A DNA stretch of 64,000 nucleotides from assembly GCA_002479485.1 (NCBI GenBank), contig DLNM01000054.1:63285-127284 (forward strand), given 5' to 3'. The notes under the pieces are model-generated. The model was not told the origin of the DNA, made no database searches, and saw nothing but the letters and a program-made list of their open reading frames with translations. Position 1 is the stretch's first letter; every line of letters begins with the position of its first letter. This DNA is from Firmicutes bacterium UBA7510. GTDB taxonomy: Bacteria > Bacillota > Clostridia > Tissierellales > Sedimentibacteraceae. Of this stretch, positions 18,201 through 25,995 are shown in pieces. The translations under genes were made by a program, and so were the position numbers.

Positions 18201-18760
18201 TTTTCTGATAGCGAAAAAATATCTAAAATTCCACCCCTAACAGAAAATTGTCCATGCCCTTCTATTGCATCAACTCTTTCATAACCTAATTCATTTAATC
18301 TGCAAATTAAATTTTCAAAATTATAACTACGTCCATATTCTAATTTTAATATATTTTCCTTAAATTTATCTTTAGGGATAACCCTACTAACTACAGAATT
18401 TAGACTTGTAGTAACAATAAGCTTTTTATCATTAATTATTTTATACAAAGTATCTACTCTTTTATGTATGTCTTCTTTGCTTAGAGCATCAACATTGTAT
18501 AATATTAATTCTCTAGGATTAAAAAGTTCAGCGTTATTTGTATATGATTTTACATAATTATTTATTTCTTTACTTTTAAATTCATTATTTGTTATTATTA
18601 AAATCTTATTTATTCCATAATCATTTAAATTGCAGCACAAATACGCCAATCCTTCTTCATTAAGACCATGAATTAATTGGCGTTTATTATGATTATAATT
18701 ATCAATAATAACATTAAATTTCTCAGTTTTTTGAAATTGCGAAAATAAGTATTTTTCCAT
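15215..18760 (-). CDS. mfd: Transcription-repair coupling factor
   Basis: About 1181 residues, the full family length. The N-terminal UvrB-homology module contains RGGILDIFS. The RNA polymerase interaction domain (IGDYVVHEYHGIGQYIG...) is central. The RecG-like translocase follows: GDVGFGKTEVA Walker A, DEEQRFG motif II and QLRGRVGRS motif VI. The TRCF domain is at the C-terminus. It displaces stalled RNA polymerase and recruits UvrA. The start MEKYLFSQ (18760) has no GGAGG. The initiation region is taken up by a family-L leader hairpin, and an in-frame ATG sits at 18772. pth lies upstream with a 129-bp gap. Confidence 0.95.
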   Translation of the reverse strand: MEKYLFSQFQKTEKFNVIIDNYNHNKRQLIHGLNEEGLAYLCCNLNDYGINKILIITNNEFKSKEINNYVKSYTNNAELFNPRELILYNVDALSKEDIHKRVDTLYKIINDKKLIVTTSLNSVVSRVIPKDKFKENILKLEYGRSYNFENLICRLNELGYERVDAIEGHGQFSVRGGILDIFSLSENNPYRIEFFDDEIDSIRTVDIKTQRSIKNEKQLVILPCNDAFFNKKELETIKEELGKDYQKRLKKFDTIPDGDKLKENLKSLYESYTFRLNSETHFDNTDLLLPFVNSEFESVLDYFDDKTLIVLVEPDKIYEEYKVLAESFSLRYVQLFEKGEAFSKQSNIYFSKTDIEKKISSKKLMYHSAIIKTNKNYEIDDICQIISKDATSYYGKMEDLAKELNRYKYKGYKTLIVLSNSESCKKLHAILNDHSCSTVLSFDSTTQMTGQVFITTGDIKKGFEIPENKLLLLTESEVFGTTKKKNKVKHKGKKNKIETFSDLKIGDYVVHEYHGIGQYIGIEKLNVQNVKKDYLCVKYKGEDKLYVPVDQLSLIQKYIGSDSVVPKVNKMSSQDWSKVKERTKKAIEDMAGELIELYAKRKMVKGYSYSQDTEWQKDFEYKFPFEETDDQLRCITEIKKDMEKSQPMDRLLCGDVGFGKTEVALRAVFKAVMDGKQVAILVPTTILAQQHFSNVIDRFRGFPIKSEMLSRFRSASQQKKIIDGVNKGLIDIVVGTHKLLSKDLKFKDLGLLVVDEEQRFGVKHKEAIKQLRANIDVLTLSATPIPRTLHMSMIGIRDMSLIEEPPGDRTPIQTYVIEYSEGIIRDAIERELSRGGQVYYVHNKVVDIESVARKIRELVPNARVVVGHGQMQERELENVMISFVNKEYDVLVCTTIIETGMDIPNANTLIIDYADNFGLSQLYQLRGRVGRSNKTSFAYLTYEKNKVLTEIADKRLKAIREFTEFGSGFKIAMRDLEIRGCGNILGAEQHGHMLAIGYDLYVKFLERAVKKLSGMEVEDDIEISVDLNVDGYIPSSYITNEEQKIEIYKKIAAIANKDDILDITEEVIDRFGTIPKEVNNLIKVAYIKTLCRKLNIKAITQVNKLLKIEFISNSGLNLEATNYLIEKYSNRIKFDVSKEPIIKYQLNSIEQDNLLEEIKIIFENLCEVRVSKKVESKSDDV

Positions 18761-18820
18761 TTTTATGTCCATACTACGAGTTGCACAAATCGGCATTAAG
18801 GATTTGTGCATTGACTCGAT
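18758..18820 (-). repeat. Leader element copy 4 (family L) before mfd
   Basis: Strong hairpin: TGCACAAATC (18782-18791) / GATTTGTGCA (18801-18810), extended by CGAGT (18777-18781) / ACTCG (18814-18818) across a 3-nt bulge. On the minus strand it is followed by TAGTATGGACATAAAAATG at the start codon. Confidence 0.8.
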
Positions 18821-18884
18821 ATTTATTTTTTATATATATCATTTATTTAAACCTTGCTCCAAAAAATAAACAGATAGAAATACA

Positions 18885-18907
18885 AGAATGTTGCATAACA
18901 ACATTCT
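18885..18907 (-). repeat. Hairpin in the pth-mfd gap
   Basis: Perfect 9-bp stem AGAATGTTG (18885-18893) / CAACATTCT (18899-18907), loop CATAA. No T-run follows on the minus strand. It may protect the pth 3' end or belong to the general palindrome population. Confidence 0.6.
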
Positions 18908-18939
18908 AGCATCTATAATTAGAAAAAAATTAACAAAAT

Positions 18940-19515
18940 TTATTCTTTTATATTTTTATTGTAATTTTCCATTGCGCGATTTAGACCAGAGCGAATTATA
19001 TCTTCCGCAGCTAATCCTGCATTTTGAATAGTTTCATTAACAGTTGTTCTTTCATCACTATCAAATTTTTGTAACACATAATCAGCTAAGCTTAGATTAG
19101 GATTTTTACTTTTACCAATTCCTATTCTAATACGTTTGAATTTATCACTTTGTAGTTGATAAATTAATGATTTCATACCATTATGTGTTCCACTGCTTCC
19201 ATGAGGTCTAATCCTCAAGGAACCTAAACCTATATCTATATCATCGTATATAACAATTATATTTTCTATTGGTATTTTATAAAAACGTACGGCTTCAATA
19301 ACAGCGTTACCACTTAAATTCATATATGTAACTGGTTTAAATAATAACACTTTTTCACCATTTACATTATACTCACCAAAAACAGCATTAAATTTTAACT
19401 TATTTAATTTTACATCATTTTTATATGCTAAAAAATCAATTGCATCAAAACCTACATTGTGCCTTGTGCCAGCATATTCTTTTCCAGGGTTTCCTAAACC
19501 AACAATTAAATACAT
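18940..19515 (-). CDS. pth: Peptidyl-tRNA hydrolase
   Basis: 191 residues. N-terminal GLGNPGKEYAGTRHNVGF with the catalytic His (H19), the YMNLSG motif, and VIYDDIDIGLG followed by GTHNGMKS. It frees tRNA from prematurely released peptidyl-tRNA. AGAGGAATACA precedes the ATG. It lies between glmU and mfd; the ribose-phosphate pyrophosphokinase gene often found between glmU and pth is absent here, and a 132-bp stretch of three hairpins occupies the gap. Confidence 0.95.
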   Translation of the reverse strand: MYLIVGLGNPGKEYAGTRHNVGFDAIDFLAYKNDVKLNKLKFNAVFGEYNVNGEKVLLFKPVTYMNLSGNAVIEAVRFYKIPIENIIVIYDDIDIGLGSLRIRPHGSSGTHNGMKSLIYQLQSDKFKRIRIGIGKSKNPNLSLADYVLQKFDSDERTTVNETIQNAGLAAEDIIRSGLNRAMENYNKNIKE

Positions 19516-19553
19516 TGTATTCCTCTTTTATATTATCCTCTAATTATGCTATA

Positions 19554-19648
19554 GTCTCGACGTAGTCGAGACATTGTAGTGGCATCATAAATATAGATGA
19601 AAAATCATTTATTTGATTTTTCCATAGTGTGAAATGCCTTTTTCACAC
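19554..19648 (-). repeat. Triple-hairpin array in the glmU-pth gap
   Basis: Reading with transcription, three perfect 8-bp stems follow one another. GTGTGAAA (19627-19634 / 19641-19648) starts on the glmU stop codon. GAAAAATC follows (19599-19606 / 19615-19622), then GTCTCGAC (19554-19561 / 19565-19572, 3-nt loop). ATGC/GCAT flanks the last one. The CTATGGAAAAATC junction recurs as CTATGGAAGAATC in two other leaders. No T-runs, so read-through is expected. Confidence 0.75.
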
Positions 19649-21018
19649 TAAAATCTTCCCTTACCTCTGCCAGGTTTATTTACCTGTCTAGCTCTTGCAA
19701 TAGCTAATGCTTCTTTATCTACATCATCTGTTATTGTAGAGCCACAAGCAACATAAGCTTCTTCTTCAATAGTTACAGGAGCAATCAAATTGGAGTTACT
19801 ACCAACAAATGCACCATCCTTAACTATTGTTTTATGCTTTTTCTTGCCGTCATAGTTTACAAAAACTACGGCACAGCCAATGTTGACATCTTTACCCACT
19901 TCTCCATCACCAATATATGATAAATGTGAAGCCTTTGAACCATCACCTATAACTGAATTTTTAACTTCAACAAAATCGCCTATTTTAACATGTTTTCCAA
20001 GTTTTGTTCCCGGTCTTAAATATGCAAAAGGTCCAACTGATGAATTATCATCAACAAATGAATCAATCACCTTAGAGCTTTCAATTGTTACATCATTTTT
20101 GATTGCTGAATTTATTATTCTCGTATTTGGTCCAATTATACAATTTTCACCAATAATAGTTGCCTTTTCTAAAATAGTACCAGGATAAATAATTGTTTCT
20201 TTGCCAACTACTACGTCATAATCTATGTAAGTCGAATTAGGGTCTATCATTGTTACCCCATTTTTCATGTGCATTTCATTAATTCTGTCTTGCATTATTT
20301 TTGTAACTTCAAAAAGTTGAGCTCTATCATTTACAGCCTTTATCTCTCTTTCATCATCAAGTAAAAATGCACCAATTTTGTATCCTAGTGTTCCTAATAT
20401 TTTTATAGCATCTGTAATATAATACTCATTTTTTGAGTTATTAGTGTCTAGCTTTAATAAGGATTCCTTTAAAAGCTTTCCATTAAAACATAATATCCCT
20501 GAGTTTATTTCTTTTATCTGTAACTCATCTATATTAGCATCTTTGTGCTCTACTATCTTACTAACTGTGTTGTCAGAATTTCTAATAATTCTTCCAAGCC
20601 CAAATGGATTATTAATAATACAAGTTAATATAGAAGCAGCATAATTTCCATTCTTATGATAATCTAAAAAATTTTTTATAGTAGAATCCTTTATTAGTGG
20701 TCCATCACCACATAATAGTACTACAGTATCATCATCATTAATAAATTTTTCAGCACACATAACTGCATAGCCAGTACCATATGGATATTCACTTCCAATA
20801 GGCTGCTCTGCAAAACTTACATCTATATCATTAAGGCATAAGCTAACTTGTTCTTTGCTATGTCCTAAAACTACAACATTCTTTGTAATACCAGCATTTT
20901 TTGCTGAATCTATAACATATTTAACAATTTCTCTGCCGCAAACTTTATGCAAAACTTTTGATAAGGATGATTTCATCCTTGTACCTTCGCCTGCTGCTAA
21001 AATTATAGACATATTCAT
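19648..21018 (-). CDS. glmU: Bifunctional UDP-GlcNAc pyrophosphorylase / GlcN-1-P acetyltransferase
   Basis: 456 residues. The N-terminal nucleotidyltransferase domain begins SIILAAGEGTRMKS and has LLCGDGPLI. Near residue 230 a linker leads to the left-handed beta-helix acetyltransferase (hexapeptide repeats such as GENCIIGPNTRI and IGDFVEVKNSVIGDG), ending with KPGRGKGRF. It makes UDP-GlcNAc for cell wall synthesis. Start region MNMSIILAA: two ATGs are possible and only a weak AGGTTG site precedes. It is downstream of spoVG with a 490-bp gap, so probably transcribed separately. Confidence 0.95.
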   Translation of the reverse strand: MNMSIILAAGEGTRMKSSLSKVLHKVCGREIVKYVIDSAKNAGITKNVVVLGHSKEQVSLCLNDIDVSFAEQPIGSEYPYGTGYAVMCAEKFINDDDTVVLLCGDGPLIKDSTIKNFLDYHKNGNYAASILTCIINNPFGLGRIIRNSDNTVSKIVEHKDANIDELQIKEINSGILCFNGKLLKESLLKLDTNNSKNEYYITDAIKILGTLGYKIGAFLLDDEREIKAVNDRAQLFEVTKIMQDRINEMHMKNGVTMIDPNSTYIDYDVVVGKETIIYPGTILEKATIIGENCIIGPNTRIINSAIKNDVTIESSKVIDSFVDDNSSVGPFAYLRPGTKLGKHVKIGDFVEVKNSVIGDGSKASHLSYIGDGEVGKDVNIGCAVVFVNYDGKKKHKTIVKDGAFVGSNSNLIAPVTIEEEAYVACGSTITDDVDKEALAIARARQVNKPGRGKGRF

Positions 21019-21131
21019 AAATACAACCTACTTTCATTACTTAATTTTATACAACTGCATTAATATAACATTTCTTGAAGCAAAAAACAACCAATTTTTC
21101 TATATTCCTGCTGAAAAAATAAAATTTATTA

Positions 21132-21248
21132 TTAATTTTTTTCTTTTAATTTTTCTATTTCACTATTTCCAAATTCTTTTATACATTCATTTGATAACTC
21201 TTTAATATTGTTATCTTCTATTATTTTCTTTTCCATTTGATTTAACAT
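21132..21248 (-). CDS. Possible 38-aa peptide or gene remnant (SHOCT-like look)
   Basis: Frame MLNQMEKKIIEDNNIKEL... of 38 codons. The frame stays open about 18 codons further upstream (..QIQFAVIAKLR) without a good start codon. The composition (short helix, then E/K-rich helix) recalls the C-terminal half of SHOCT-type small proteins. No clear ribosome binding site. It is either a decayed gene or a short peptide; low confidence. Confidence 0.25.
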   Translation of the reverse strand: MLNQMEKKIIEDNNIKELSNECIKEFGNSEIEKLKEKN

Positions 21249-21299
21249 TCTTAACTTTGCTATAACTGCAAATTGTATTTGTATTTTGCATATATTCTC

Positions 21300-21465
21300 A
21301 TCTATAATGCTATCACACTAAAATATTATTGTCAATTTTTACTAGTAATTGATTGTGGAAAATACATATTAAATAACGATTTATTGATAAATTTTTACTA
21401 TTTTTTTATTAGCATATTATTTAACTATATTACAATTTGTAAAAAATAATACATTTTAAAAACAA
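21300..21465. other. Gene-free AT-rich spacer between spoVG terminator and glmU side
   Basis: No convincing open frame or stable hairpin on either strand. It presumably contains the glmU promoter (minus strand), but the AT-richness gives several weak -10 matches and I cannot choose one. Confidence 0.4.
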
Positions 21466-21467
21466 TA

Positions 21468-21491
21468 AAAGGGAGTCTAAAAGACTCCCTT
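21468..21491 (-). terminator. Terminator of spoVG
   Basis: AAGGGAGTC / GACTCCCTT stem of 9 bp with a 5-nt loop, followed on the minus strand by TTTTATTGTTTTT. It begins about 20 bp after the spoVG stop. Confidence 0.9.
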
Positions 21492-21511
21492 AGTTGACTG
21501 GTAATAATTAA

Positions 21512-21781
21512 TTATTCCTCGTCTTCTGTTCTTTTTTCTTCGTAAGCTCTAAACACTGCTTCTGATAATAATGTTCTTGTATCAGAATTGATTGGATGTG
21601 CAATGTCTTTAAACTCACCATCTGGCATTTTTCTGCTTGGCATAGCGATAAAAGGACCATTTTCACCTTCAATAATCTTAATATCGTGTACTACGAAACA
21701 GTCATCAAAAGTTACGGAAACGATTGCCTTCATCTTGCCCTCAGAATTGATTTTTCTTACCCTTACATCTGTTATTTGCAC
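21512..21781 (-). CDS. spoVG: SpoVG RNA/DNA-binding regulator
   Basis: 89 residues of the SpoVG family: QITDVRVRKINSEGKMKAI, then GPFIAMPSRKMPDGEFKDIAHPI (quoted in part), ending in an acidic tail. SpoVG binds nucleic acid and affects sporulation, septation and virulence genes in Bacillota. The GTG at 21781 is chosen because it gives the conserved M-Q-(I/V)-T-D-V N-terminus and follows AAGGTGGTGAAAGAC; a GTG four codons earlier overlaps that site. It has its own promoter and terminator. Confidence 0.93.
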   Translation of the reverse strand: MQITDVRVRKINSEGKMKAIVSVTFDDCFVVHDIKIIEGENGPFIAMPSRKMPDGEFKDIAHPINSDTRTLLSEAVFRAYEEKRTEDEE

Positions 21782-21826
21782 GTCTTTCACCACCTTCCCC
21801 CCAATAAATTATGTCTAATATATTCT

Positions 21827-21855
21827 ATAATACTATACTTTCCATAAAAATGCAA
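21827..21855 (-). promoter_or_regulatory. Promoter of spoVG
   Basis: Minus strand TTGCAT (21850-21855), 17-bp spacer, TATTAT (21827-21832). The spacer and -10 also contain TGGAAAG..AGAAT, which loosely resembles a sigma-H promoter, known for spoVG in Bacillus, though the spacing is about 2 bp shorter. Confidence 0.5.
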
Positions 21856-21892
21856 AAAACATTTTCATAAAATTAGTAAAATATGTATTAAT

Positions 21893-22714
21893 TTATTGTA
21901 ACAATTTTATATTTGGTGAAATATCTATGGTTCCTTCTTTTTCGTTCATGCCTTCTAGTAGCAATAAAGAAAAATAATTATCAACCAATTTTTTCTCTGG
22001 CTCTTTTGTTTCAACGACTACAGCAGTTCCTACAACCTCGGCATTAAACTCATTCATCATATCACACATACCTTTAGCCGTACCCCCACCCTTCATAAAG
22101 TCATCCATTATTAAAACCTTTGAATTCTCATTTAATGATCTTCTAGATAAAGACATAGTCTGTATTGTATTAGATGAACCAGAAACATAGTTTATACTTA
22201 CTGTAGCACCCTCTGTAACTTTATTATTTCTTCTTATAACGGCTACAGGTACATTTAATTTTTGACCAGTCATAATAGCTAGTGGTATACCCTTTGTTTC
22301 TACTGTAACTATATAATCAATTTTTTTATGAACAAATTTAGATGAAATTATTTTAGCTATATTATTAACTACATTAGGATTATTGAATAAATCAGTCATG
22401 TAAATAAATCCACCAGGAATAATTCTATTTTTCTGGGAAAAAGCCTTGCATAAACTATCAAGTATAGATTCTGTTTCTTCTTTGCTAATATAAGGAATAA
22501 AAATAGCTCCTCCTAATGCTCCAGTTATAGTTTCAATTTTTCCATATGACATTTCTTCTACTAGCTCTTTTACTATAACAATATCTTCACTTATTGTAGA
22601 TTTGGCTGCATTAAATAATTCAGAAAAATAGTTGTATGAAAATATTTGATTTGGTCTCTCAGAAAATATTTTCATAAGAGCTCCTACTCTTTGTATTCTC
22701 TTATATTTTTTCAC
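21893..22714 (-). CDS. purR: Pur operon repressor PurR
   Basis: 273 residues: an N-terminal winged helix (RIQRVGALMKIFSERPNQIF) joined to a PRTase-like domain with the PRPP-binding signature VLIMDDFMKGGGTAKGM. PRPP acts as inducer in Bacillus PurR. The GTG at 22714 gives the family N-terminus MKKYKRIQR and has AAGGAG at 7-nt spacing; the ATG two codons upstream is only 2 nt from that site. A conserved neighbour of spoVG and glmU. The local nucleoside operon is a possible, untested target. Confidence 0.92.
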   Translation of the reverse strand: MKKYKRIQRVGALMKIFSERPNQIFSYNYFSELFNAAKSTISEDIVIVKELVEEMSYGKIETITGALGGAIFIPYISKEETESILDSLCKAFSQKNRIIPGGFIYMTDLFNNPNVVNNIAKIISSKFVHKKIDYIVTVETKGIPLAIMTGQKLNVPVAVIRRNNKVTEGATVSINYVSGSSNTIQTMSLSRRSLNENSKVLIMDDFMKGGGTAKGMCDMMNEFNAEVVGTAVVVETKEPEKKLVDNYFSLLLLEGMNEKEGTIDISPNIKLLQ

Positions 22715-22769
22715 GTTCATTGCTCCTTAGCGAATGTTTTTTATTTATTATAAATCAATTATTCGTGTT

Positions 22770-23813
22770 TTACAAGAGTTTTTTTACTTCCTCTAAGCTA
22801 TACCTGATATTGCCTTTATATCCTATAGTTGTATTTGAACATATCATTGAGTTAAGTATTGATTCCTCACAGCACTCTGCAACAGCCCTAAATACCTTGT
22901 CTATTTTATTTTCATTAATTGCACTATAAGAAACAAAATCATTTTGTTCCTCATGTTTAACAGCATTAGCTGTTGAAAAGCAAATAACTACATCTCCGCT
23001 TCCATGCCCTATATATGAGCCTACTCTTGATAGCCCTACACTTGCACGTTTTGCCGCTCTTTTTAACTGTCTTGTGCTTAGTGGTATATCGGTTGCTATA
23101 ATCATTATAATTGAGCCTTTATCAACAGTGGCGTTTATATTTATTTTTTCACTTAATTCTTTTCCTATATTTTTACCATCAATAGTTAAGTCTTCAAGTC
23201 TACCGTAGTTACTTTGCACAATCATTCCAACAGTATATTCATTATCACCAAGCTCAACAATCCTAGAAGCAGAGCCTATTCCACCCTTTAGATTATGACA
23301 GCTTGTACCCTTACCAGCACCAATATCTCCTTGCAAAAAATCCTCGCATGCATCTTCTATTGCTTTAAAAACATGCTCCTGTTTAACTGCTCTATCAGCT
23401 ATTTTGTTTAAATATCCATCATTGCATTCACAAACTATGGGATTTATTGATGTAAATTCATAATTATCATTTTTACACAGTTTAATCATATACTCAACGA
23501 TACTATCATGTACTAATCCTACATTTAAAGTATTTGTAATAGCAATAGGAGTTTCTAATGTACCTAATTCTTCAACCTGTATAGTACCTAAAGTTTTTCC
23601 AAAGCCATTTATAACATTAACAGCGCATGGCAGCTTGTTGAGAAATATATTATCTTCACTAGGCATAACCACTGTTACTCCAGTTTTATGCTCATCATCA
23701 TCAATAGTGCAATGCCCAACTCTTATGCCCTTAACATCTGTGATTTTATTTAATTTTCCTTTTTTAAAGGAACCTATATTTATACCATAATCTTCAATGG
23801 TTTTTTGTTTCAT
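22770..23813 (-). CDS. P1-family (DmpA-like) N-terminal nucleophile peptidase
   Basis: 347 residues of the P1/DmpA (S58) family. It opens with TDVKGIRVGHCTIDD, a typical beginning. The stretch GDIGAGKGTSCHNLKGGIGSASR matches the region of self-cleavage with the catalytic serine (pieces quoted), and PLSTRQLKRAAKRA lies near the end. Relatives are aminopeptidases or beta-aminopeptidases that mature by autoproteolysis. The start follows GGAGGTGGTTATT. It ends 55 bp before purR starts, so the two may share a transcript. Confidence 0.85.
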   Translation of the reverse strand: MKQKTIEDYGINIGSFKKGKLNKITDVKGIRVGHCTIDDDEHKTGVTVVMPSEDNIFLNKLPCAVNVINGFGKTLGTIQVEELGTLETPIAITNTLNVGLVHDSIVEYMIKLCKNDNYEFTSINPIVCECNDGYLNKIADRAVKQEHVFKAIEDACEDFLQGDIGAGKGTSCHNLKGGIGSASRIVELGDNEYTVGMIVQSNYGRLEDLTIDGKNIGKELSEKININATVDKGSIIMIIATDIPLSTRQLKRAAKRASVGLSRVGSYIGHGSGDVVICFSTANAVKHEEQNDFVSYSAINENKIDKVFRAVAECCEESILNSMICSNTTIGYKGNIRYSLEEVKKLL

Positions 23814-23916
23814 AATAACCACCTCCATTACTAATATTAGAATTTTACCACAATAAATCATTTATTTAAATAATAAATTAACTTAGCTAATGTATTGGCA
23901 AGTGAAAGCTTAATAG

Positions 23917-24258
23917 GAATTTAACTTAACAAGTTAGTAGATGTATTATTACTTCGATATACTTTTATTACGAATCTAAGGAAAGCAAAGCAGATAAAGG
24001 ATTTTTCTTTGAATGGTGAAATCTTAGTAGAAGAACATGCTAATGCAGTAGAAAACAAAAGAAAAATCCCTTTATTTTTCTTTTATTTTCGGTGCTATGG
24101 AAGCAAGAATTATAAAAAAAGTTTATGCGACTTTAACGAGATTTACCCCCCTTAAAAAAATCAAGGTAAATCTCGTTGCGGAGACAGAAACTTTTTTTAT
24201 ATTTCTTGCACACCTTAAATTTAGAATAAAATCATGTCGAAGAAAACAACACTCTACT
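23917..24258. repeat. MITE-like element, copy 2 (divergent)
   Basis: The left end (GAATTTAACTTA..., TTACGAATCTAAGG, AAGCAAAGCA) matches the inverted right end of copy 1. The right end (CACCTTAAATTTAGAATAAAATC, ATGTCGAAGAAAACAAC) matches the inverted left end of copy 1 (pieces quoted). Inside is a perfect 13-bp inverted pair AACGAGATTTACC (24135-24147) / GGTAAATCTCGTT (24165-24177). An additional module around 23995-24075 carries GAAAAATCCCTTT. The DUF4397 stop codon abuts the right end. Confidence 0.75.
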
Positions 24259-24948
24259 TTAACATAAATCTAAAAAGTTTAATCCACTTAATGTAATTAT
24301 CAACCTTACCATATCGCCGTCTAATATGGAGAATAATGAATAATAAGTATTTTGTTGCAATGCTACTGTTGGTGTAGAAGCTATAATTTCATCAGTACGC
24401 GAATATTTCAGATCAAATCTTTCTTCAGTGGGAAAAATTAAAATATTAGGTGTAGAATTTGTAAATCCTATATTCTTATATAATGCAGTGCCATCAGATA
24501 TATATAAATCTAATGTTTTATCAATAGGTACATAATTTGTATATGTTACTGCAGCTTCTCTAAAAGGTGGTACCTCTTCTTTATTCTCTTTGTTTAAGTA
24601 TAAATCAAAACTATTCATATCTCCAGCAATTGCAGCAGTATATGAAGTGTTCATATTAATAGTTATTGCTTTGTTTAATAGTGGTTTTATAGTATCTCCT
24701 GTTGCAAACACAGAAACATTATACTCTCCAGGATAATACAAAATATAACCTGTCAATTCCCCTAGTTTTAGGTTACTAGCGACCATATTACTATTTATAT
24801 AAATATCTACTGCAGGAGCGCCTGAAACTGCATGCAAAAATCTAATGTAAGATTTAGTACAAAAACAACCCTGACAGTTTGAAAGATTATTTAAATAATC
24901 ATATATTCTCTCTTCATTTCCGCTTGATAAATATTTAAAATTAATCAC
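24259..24948 (-). CDS. DUF4397-domain protein
   Basis: 229 residues, no signal peptide. The first 30 residues end with cysteines (NCQGCFCT). Then two DUF4397-like beta-sandwich repeats: SYIRFLHAVSGAPAVDIYINS at ~33 and a second unit around VTYTNYVPIDKTLDLYISDG. Such domains occur in surface or envelope proteins of unknown role; without a signal peptide the location here is unclear. The start is GTG at 24948 behind AAGGGGTGA. That site can pair with CACCCTTTT in the leader, so initiation may be regulated. It follows ribokinase at 61 bp. Confidence 0.8.
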   Translation of the reverse strand: MINFKYLSSGNEERIYDYLNNLSNCQGCFCTKSYIRFLHAVSGAPAVDIYINSNMVASNLKLGELTGYILYYPGEYNVSVFATGDTIKPLLNKAITINMNTSYTAAIAGDMNSFDLYLNKENKEEVPPFREAAVTYTNYVPIDKTLDLYISDGTALYKNIGFTNSTPNILIFPTEERFDLKYSRTDEIIASTPTVALQQNTYYSLFSILDGDMVRLIITLSGLNFLDLC

Positions 24949-24953
24949 ACACT

Positions 24954-24998
24954 CACCCCTTTTTAATAATCAATATATGAGTTTAATTTAAAAGGGTG
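24954..24998 (-). promoter_or_regulatory. Possible terminator/ribosome-binding-site hairpin before the DUF4397 gene
   Basis: On the transcript, CACCCTTTT (plus coordinates 24990-24998, just after the ribokinase stop) is complementary to AAAAAGGGGTG (24954-24964), which is the ribosome binding site of the DUF4397 gene. The loop is about 25 nt and A/T only. Confidence 0.45.
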
Positions 24999-25009
24999 AA
25001 AAAAAACTA

Positions 25010-25891
25010 TTATTCAGTTAATTCGTCAAGTGTTGGCATACCTGCTTGGGCACCTAGTTTTGTTACTGATTTAGACGAAGCTTTGTTTGCAAAATTAATT
25101 GCATCTTTTAGCTCTAATCCATTTACTATTGCTCTTGCAAAAGCTCCATTAAATGTATCTCCTGCACCTGTTGTATCAACAACCTCAACCTTATAGGCAG
25201 GTACTGTTATTATATCTTTTCCATCAAAATACATAACACCTTTCTCACCCATAGTTATCATAAGCTTATTAGGATAATCCTTTATTATATCTTTAATATT
25301 TGTGTCCTTATCAGAACCTAATATAATTCTACATTCATGTTCATTAGGCGTTATATAAGTTGCTTTTTCAATCATATTCTTACTTAGTGTCACTGCTGGT
25401 GCTGGATTAAAAACAGTTTTTATATTATTTTCATAGCATAAATTTAGAGTATACTCAACTACATCCCTTGGTATCTCTAGTTGTAAAAGAACAATATCAG
25501 CATTTAATATTTCTTTTTTATAGTTATCAATTAAAGATTTATCAACCTTATAGTTTGCTCCAGCTACAACTATTATGCTATTATCATTTTCCGCAACAAT
25601 TATATTTGCTACTCCTGTAGATACATTATTTATTTTGCTTATACAAGATGTATTAACATTGACACTTCTAAAATTATCTAAAGAAAATTGACCATTTGCA
25701 TCATCACCAACACACCCAATCATAGTAACATCAGCACCTAACTTACTAGCTGCAACTGCTTGATTAGCACCTTTTCCACCAGCAATAATTTTAAAGTCAT
25801 TGCCAAGTACTGTTTCACCAGCTTTAGGCCTAATATCAGATGTAAAAACTAAATCAACATTTATACTTCCTACAACAACTATTTTATTCAT
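25010..25891 (-). CDS. rbsK: Ribokinase
   Basis: 293 residues of the PfkB family. GGKGANQAVAASKLG near residue 40 and the anion-hole signature DTTGAGDTFNGAFA near the C-terminus are complete; VGSINVDLVF opens the protein. It phosphorylates ribose, here presumably the ribose released by the neighbouring nucleoside hydrolase, feeding the pentose phosphate pathway. The start at 25891 follows GGAGGGAATT. It is the last enzyme of the nucleoside operon, separated from the hydrolase gene by a double hairpin. Confidence 0.93.
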   Translation of the reverse strand: MNKIVVVGSINVDLVFTSDIRPKAGETVLGNDFKIIAGGKGANQAVAASKLGADVTMIGCVGDDANGQFSLDNFRSVNVNTSCISKINNVSTGVANIIVAENDNSIIVVAGANYKVDKSLIDNYKKEILNADIVLLQLEIPRDVVEYTLNLCYENNIKTVFNPAPAVTLSKNMIEKATYITPNEHECRIILGSDKDTNIKDIIKDYPNKLMITMGEKGVMYFDGKDIITVPAYKVEVVDTTGAGDTFNGAFARAIVNGLELKDAINFANKASSKSVTKLGAQAGMPTLDELTE

Positions 25892-25926
25892 AATTCCCTC
25901 CATCTCGGCTTCATAAATAAGTTGAT

Positions 25927-25980
25927 GAAGAATCGTTTTTTGATTCTTCCATAGAGTGAAGAGTGTTTTTTCTTCACTCT
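25927..25980 (-). repeat. Paired hairpins in the hydrolase-rbsK gap
   Basis: Two adjacent perfect stems: AGAGTGAAG (25953-25961 / 25972-25980) and GAAGAATC (25927-25934 / 25942-25949), the latter with loop AAAAAAC in the transcript. The second stem with its flanks (GATGAAGAATCGT, TGATTCTTCCATAGAGT) is almost identical to the ntpB leader at 62007-62040. Confidence 0.8.
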
Positions 25981-25995
25981 TTTCACTACTTTTCC

